NCBI GenBank assembly: GCA_010906965.1
Contig: JAAFHB010000005.1
Location: 1 to 60,768, forward strand
Length of the DNA: 60,768 nt
From: Mariniphaga sp.
GTDB taxonomy: Bacteria > Bacteroidota > Bacteroidia > Bacteroidales > Prolixibacteraceae
Direction of reading: 5' to 3'
Below, one piece after another: positions 57,156 through 60,768 of the stretch (position 1 is its first letter; every line of letters starts with the position of its first letter). The translations under genes were made by a program, and so were the position numbers. A model generated the notes under the pieces. The model did no database searches. It saw only the letters and a list, made by a program, of their open reading frames with translations, and was not told where the DNA came from.

Positions 57156-57370
57156 GGTAGATTATTAAGATTCTTTACCTGCATACATACCTCCATCCCC
57201 AGCACATCAGCCAGTTTCTGCAATGTTTGCAGTGTAGGATTGCCTTTGCCACTTTCAAATTGTTTCAACGTACGAAGGCCGACTCCTGAGAGTTCTGCCA
57301 AGGTTTCCTGTGTAACCTGGAGCATTTCCCTTCTTTCTTTGATGCTTTTTATTAAATCGTCTAAGTGCAT
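57152..57370 (-). CDS. hipB: HipB: XRE-type DNA-binding protein of HipBST
   Basis: A 72-residue XRE protein (KERREMLQVTQETLAELSGVGLRTLKQFESGKGNPTLQTLQKLADVLG), first gene of the operon. It probably represses its own promoter through GTGC-N8-GCAC sites in the 150 bp upstream; one weaker copy covers the start codon. Confidence 0.92.
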   Translation of the reverse strand: MHLDDLIKSIKERREMLQVTQETLAELSGVGLRTLKQFESGKGNPTLQTLQKLADVLGMEVCMQVKNLNNLP

Positions 57371-57380
57371 TACATGGCTC
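57365..57380. promoter_or_regulatory. HipB operator-like site O1 (imperfect)
   Basis: GTGC-ATTACATG-GCTC, one base off the GTGC-N8-GCAC pattern; it overlaps the hipB start codon. Confidence 0.45.
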
Positions 57381-57425
57381 TTTTTAATGCAAATATAAGC
57401 AATAAATTAAATAAATACACTTAAG

Positions 57426-57441
57426 GTGCATTCTATTGCAC
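57426..57441. promoter_or_regulatory. HipB operator-like site O2
   Basis: GTGCATTCTATTGCAC, a GTGCA/TGCAC inverted repeat about 56 bases upstream of hipB. Confidence 0.65.
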
Positions 57442-57479
57442 AATATATAATTTTAGTGAGAGTCCTTATAAATTTCGAG

Positions 57480-57594
57480 CTATTTGTGCATTATATAGCA
57501 CTTTATTGATTTAAAATGATTCTGCCTTAATTCGGAAAAATTTACTGCTCTCATAATCTATTCTATTTATTTCCGTACAATATTAAGTACTTTA
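57480..57594 (-). pseudogene. yefM remnant: promoter and first 12 codons (copy 2 of the 77-bp repeat)
   Basis: 57518-57594 repeats 54025-54101 almost exactly: promoter palindromes, start codon at 57554 and codons 1-12 (MRAVNFSELRQN). After that the homology stops and the frame ends at 57480 after 12 unrelated codons. No toxin gene follows. It marks a recombination or insertion break next to the hipB promoter. Confidence 0.82.
57486..57501. promoter_or_regulatory. HipB operator-like site O3
   Basis: GTGCATTATATAGCAC, the same GTGC-N8-GCAC form, exactly 60 bases from O2 and about 121 from O1. Confidence 0.6.
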
Positions 57595-57642
57595 AGGTTT
57601 CAGGGTGTATTACCAAAAATCAAGGGAGAAGAAGATTTAAAT

Positions 57643-59904
57643 CTAATTTATTCCTTCAGCGGATGGCGGGGCATCATTCACCGCACTTCCCCAGATGCGA
57701 TTGGCTTTCGGCCCCATCTGAAGCACCAGTTTACCACCGGAAATCAAATCTGAATGATTGAACCAGGGCTTGTTCCATGGCTTACCATCTAACGTCGCCG
57801 ACTGGATGTATTTATTTTCGGCAGAATTATTGATCGCTTCAACTTCGAAAAATTTGCCGTTGCCAAGATCCATCCGGACATTATCGAACATCGGACTTCC
57901 AATGTTGTAAGCGGGCATACCCGGAGTGACCGGATAGAATCCCATGTATGAAAAGACAACAAATGAAGTCATTCCTCCCCCATCTTCATCACCGGGAACC
58001 CCCATCAAATCATTCCTGAACCATTGGTTAAGCAATGTGCGAATACGTTTCTGCGTCTTCCACGGTTGACCGGCATAATTGTACAAGTAGGGGATATGCA
58101 AAGCTGGTTCATTCGACATCGAAAACTGACCTACATTGCCCGTCTGATCAGGAAGTTGCGCATAAAAAGCATATTTACCTTTGCCCAAAGGTTGCGAAAA
58201 CATGGCGTCGAGGTTATTGATGAACTTTTCGTTGCCGCCCATCAGGCTGATCAGATCCGAAACATTGTGCTGAACATCCCATCTGTATAACCAGGCGTTG
58301 TTCTCACCGTAAGTTTCGCGTGCGCCTAAACCTCCTGAAAACACGTAATCGAAAGGTTCGATGAACTTCCCGTCGCTGTCTTTCGGATGAAAGAAACCTG
58401 TTTTTGGATTGAATACATTGCGGTAATTATAAGAGCTCTTCAGAAAGTATTTATAATCGGCGGTCTTGCCAAGCTCTTTGGCGATCTGCGACAAACACCA
58501 TTCGTCGTAGGAAGTTCCAAGCGTTACAGCAATCGGCTGGCGGCGCTCGAACGAATGAACTTCGGGAATGGTTTCTGTTTCTCCTGCTTTTAAAGCGGGA
58601 ATAAATCCGTGTTCTTTGTAGAATTGGTCGAGTTTCCCGGCAGGTTTACCAGACCATGGCGCCAGTGTTTTTTCGGTGATTCCACCTTTACATGCCAGGT
58701 AAGCTTTCTCCAGATCAAACCCGCGCAAACCTTTTCGGTAAGCATCGATCACAGAAGCAACACCATGGTTTGAATTCATCCGGCGACTGTCGCCTGTGAT
58801 TTCAGGGAAAGTTGGCATCCAGTTGTGCTCCATTTGCCCGGCCATCTCGACAAAAGAATGAAGGATATTCTCTTCTTTCTTCGGATCAATCAACACACGC
58901 AACGGATGATGGGCACGGTAGGCATCCCAGATCCAATCATCGGTAAAGAAGGGCGTTCCAAGGTCGTTATGAACAGTTCCATCAAAGGCACTGTAATACC
59001 GGCCATCTTCCGAGATGCAGACCGGACGTTCGAAAGTGCGGTAAAAAGAGGTGTAAAAAATCGTTTTCTCATTATCGGAGCTTCCTGTAACCGCTATTTT
59101 ACCAAGCGATTCGTTCCAGGTTGCACGTCCTTTCTGAGCAAGGGCTTTCAGATCGTAATTCTGAATCTCACGATTTAGATTTTTCTTTGCCTGGGCTTCG
59201 TCGATAAAAGAAATGCCATAGCGCAAGTGAAGCGTTTTTGTCCCTTTCGCAAACTTCAGTACAACACTTGCATTTTTCCCATTCGCTTCCATTCCTTTTA
59301 CAAGACCCTCTTTCGTTAACAGCGAAATACTTACAGGCATTTGTTCTGGTAACAGGTAAAGATAGACGCGGGTTTTGTTTTCAATCTCCTGAAAACCAGA
59401 AACTGCTGTTCCATCCCACTTCAATCCTCCGTTACGCGAGTTTAGCACAAGATAGGGTGGAAGATCCCGGCCAAAATTCAGTTCATACAAAGCCGATTGG
59501 TGTGATACGGCAAACTGAACTTCCGTTTGCTGTTCATCCAAATAAACAGCATAGGAATACGGTGTGATCTTTTCCTGATCGTAACTGTACGAAACAACAG
59601 GTTGGAGTTCTTTTTCATCACCCTGGAAAGAGCTCAGATTGAAAGCTGAACTTCCGCGGTGGCTGGTGATAACCAGGGGCAAACCATGCAACAGATCACC
59701 CGTAAAATCGCCCCTTTCGGGATAAACCCGCAGAATACTGTTTGGCAGATGAATCGTCGGGAATGTTGGTACCAGCAGATGACTGATGTTTCCAATGTAC
59801 GGATTAACATAGTCGACAGGCTGCTTTTGTGCGGAAGCCCCTGCTGCAAATCCTAATAGCAGGATCGTTAATCTCCAAATACTGAATGATGGAATGATTC
59901 TCAT
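57643..59904 (-). CDS. GH92 family alpha-mannosidase-like protein (second copy)
   Basis: A 753-residue GH92 protein with a signal peptide (ending GASAQ), not a lipoprotein. Family blocks: DYVNPYIGNISHLLVPTFPTIHLP, FTDDWIWDAYRAHHPLRVL, SYDEWCLSQIAKELGK, AWLYRWDVQHNVSDL, SNEPALHIPYLYNYAG and GDEDGGGMTSFVVFSYMGFYPVTPG. The DEDGGGMTS version differs from the NEDCGQMSA of the first copy, which suggests a different linkage or sugar preference. It lies 16 bp after the sulfatase on the same strand. Confidence 0.93.
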   Translation of the reverse strand: MRIIPSFSIWRLTILLLGFAAGASAQKQPVDYVNPYIGNISHLLVPTFPTIHLPNSILRVYPERGDFTGDLLHGLPLVITSHRGSSAFNLSSFQGDEKELQPVVSYSYDQEKITPYSYAVYLDEQQTEVQFAVSHQSALYELNFGRDLPPYLVLNSRNGGLKWDGTAVSGFQEIENKTRVYLYLLPEQMPVSISLLTKEGLVKGMEANGKNASVVLKFAKGTKTLHLRYGISFIDEAQAKKNLNREIQNYDLKALAQKGRATWNESLGKIAVTGSSDNEKTIFYTSFYRTFERPVCISEDGRYYSAFDGTVHNDLGTPFFTDDWIWDAYRAHHPLRVLIDPKKEENILHSFVEMAGQMEHNWMPTFPEITGDSRRMNSNHGVASVIDAYRKGLRGFDLEKAYLACKGGITEKTLAPWSGKPAGKLDQFYKEHGFIPALKAGETETIPEVHSFERRQPIAVTLGTSYDEWCLSQIAKELGKTADYKYFLKSSYNYRNVFNPKTGFFHPKDSDGKFIEPFDYVFSGGLGARETYGENNAWLYRWDVQHNVSDLISLMGGNEKFINNLDAMFSQPLGKGKYAFYAQLPDQTGNVGQFSMSNEPALHIPYLYNYAGQPWKTQKRIRTLLNQWFRNDLMGVPGDEDGGGMTSFVVFSYMGFYPVTPGMPAYNIGSPMFDNVRMDLGNGKFFEVEAINNSAENKYIQSATLDGKPWNKPWFNHSDLISGGKLVLQMGPKANRIWGSAVNDAPPSAEGIN

Positions 59905-59920
59905 TGATATAATTTTAGTT

Positions 59921-60768
59921 TTAATGAAGTGAATTCAAAAAATCATGATATTTTCTAATCATATTTTCCTTAATCTGAGGATATTTTCCAGACAGATCGG
60001 TACTTTCTGTCGGATCATTCTCAAGATCAAACAATAGCATCTCACCTTCCATTTTTTCAGGTTTTACTCCCGGATAATCAGCGGGGGTGGCCTGAGCCAT
60101 TGGAGCGATGATCGTTGTACCATCCGGACCTCTAGCGTCTTTCCAGTTTGTAAGATCAACTTCTTTATAAAAGTCAGGTTTTCTCAGGAAGAGTTTCCAA
60201 TTCCCATCACGAATTGTTCGTATCGTTGTATCTTTCATCGTAAAGATGGGTGGGTGATGGCTTGATTTACCTTTAATGATCTCCGAAATATCCTTTCCAT
60301 CCAGTTTAATCTTTGAGTCAGTCTTAATATTACTTAGCTTCATGATGGTTGGCAAAATATCGGGCGACCAGCACGGAGTCGTAATTGTTTTTCCCTGAGG
60401 AAATTGCTGCGGGTACCTTATGACAAATGGAACCCGGGTTCCACCTTCCCAGTTTGTGGCTTTCATACCTTTTAATCCTCCTGTGTTGCCACCATACCAT
60501 GGCCCGTTATCCGACATAAAAATGAGTATCGTATTTTCCAGAATGCCAAGCTCTTTTAATTTATTAGTCACTTCGCCCACCGACCAGTCTAATTCGCGAA
60601 TAACGCTGTTGTATAACTCCTGGTGATCTCCCTTCGAATAAAAATCAGCCGAGGCAGCCAGCGGTTTGTGCGGCATGGCATGTGCCAGGTAAAGAAAAAA
60701 CGGTGAGTGTTGGTTTCGTTGAATAAAATCCAGCGCTTTGGAAGTATATTTTTGTGTCAATAGCCGCT
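59921..60768 (-). CDS. Sulfatase, C-terminal part (cut by the window edge)
   Basis: The minus strand is open to the right edge; what remains is about 282 codons of a type I sulfatase: FFLYLAHAMPHKPLAASADFY, SVGEVTNKLKELGILENT, IFMSDNGPWYGGNTGGLKG (metal-binding aspartate and asparagine), WEGGTRVPFVI and a C-terminal subdomain. The catalytic CxPSR site must lie outside the window. Linked to GH92, it suggests a locus for sulfated glycans. Confidence 0.93.
   Translation of the reverse strand, partial: RLLTQKYTSKALDFIQRNQHSPFFLYLAHAMPHKPLAASADFYSKGDHQELYNSVIRELDWSVGEVTNKLKELGILENTILIFMSDNGPWYGGNTGGLKGMKATNWEGGTRVPFVIRYPQQFPQGKTITTPCWSPDILPTIMKLSNIKTDSKIKLDGKDISEIIKGKSSHHPPIFTMKDTTIRTIRDGNWKLFLRKPDFYKEVDLTNWKDARGPDGTTIIAPMAQATPADYPGVKPEKMEGEMLLFDLENDPTESTDLSGKYPQIKENMIRKYHDFLNSLH

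Noticed and set aside
57560..57642. Fourth att copy closing a third element
   Set aside because: No match to CCGCCCCGGGTACT exists right of 55548 in the window.

Overview
The window reads as a chromosome segment of a Bacteroidota bacterium, most likely a polysaccharide-degrading anaerobe or facultative anaerobe of the Marinilabiliales/Prolixibacteraceae kind (the order is an inference). Support comes from two GH92 glycosidases and a sulfatase, an ECF sigma/FecR pair, STN and TonB-plug proteins, a DUF5522 protein, TAnnTTTG-type promoter boxes, A-rich start regions with little Shine-Dalgarno signal, and tRNAs without an encoded CCA.

1-32.5 kb is the chromosomal backbone. In order it holds: the N-terminal part of an SNF2-type helicase family protein; the RNase P RNA; a Wzi-like outer-membrane protein; queA; a TIGR01212 radical SAM protein; a DUF4301 protein; a TPR protein; aroE; truA; a citrate lyase operon citD-citE-citF-citX/G-citC; a 41-bp tandem repeat; a GH92 lipoprotein; a Gfo/Idh oxidoreductase; tRNA-Met with an odd T-loop; a START-like protein; an LptF/LptG-family permease; ribBA; a DUF5522 protein; fmt; a LysM glucosaminidase; cdd; and an ECF sigma/FecR locus with an STN protein and an MG2/plug protein in place of a TonB-dependent transporter.

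32.5-55.6 kb is a tandem array of two integrated elements in the 3' end of tRNA-Leu(CAA). The tRNA tail, about 14-18 bp, recurs at 32580, 41616 and 55535. Each copy is followed by its own hairpin terminator, and each element has its own matching pair of short direct repeats just inside both ends, which look like integrase arm sites. Element 1 (about 9 kb) carries a tyrosine integrase, a helix-turn-helix protein, a gene II-like replication protein, two unknown core proteins and a membrane/TPR-RDD cargo. Four of its start regions share one 13-mer. Element 2 (about 13.9 kb) carries a tyrosine integrase, a YefM-YoeB toxin-antitoxin pair, a divergent repressor switch, a D5-like helicase and a TOPRIM primase flanking an iteron-like repeat cluster, and a late-type block with a tail tape measure protein, a P-loop kinase-like protein and an HK97-gp10-like protein. 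It has no visible capsid, portal or terminase genes, so it looks like a phage satellite or a reduced prophage.

55.6-60.8 kb holds a remnant of a Fib_succ_major protein, a three-gene HipBST toxin-antitoxin operon with regularly spaced GTGC-N8-GCAC sites, a 77-bp duplicate of the YefM promoter and first 12 codons, a second GH92 gene, and the C-terminal part of a sulfatase running off the right edge. The HipBST stretch may be the rest of an older third element. No CRISPR array, IS transposase or rRNA gene was seen.
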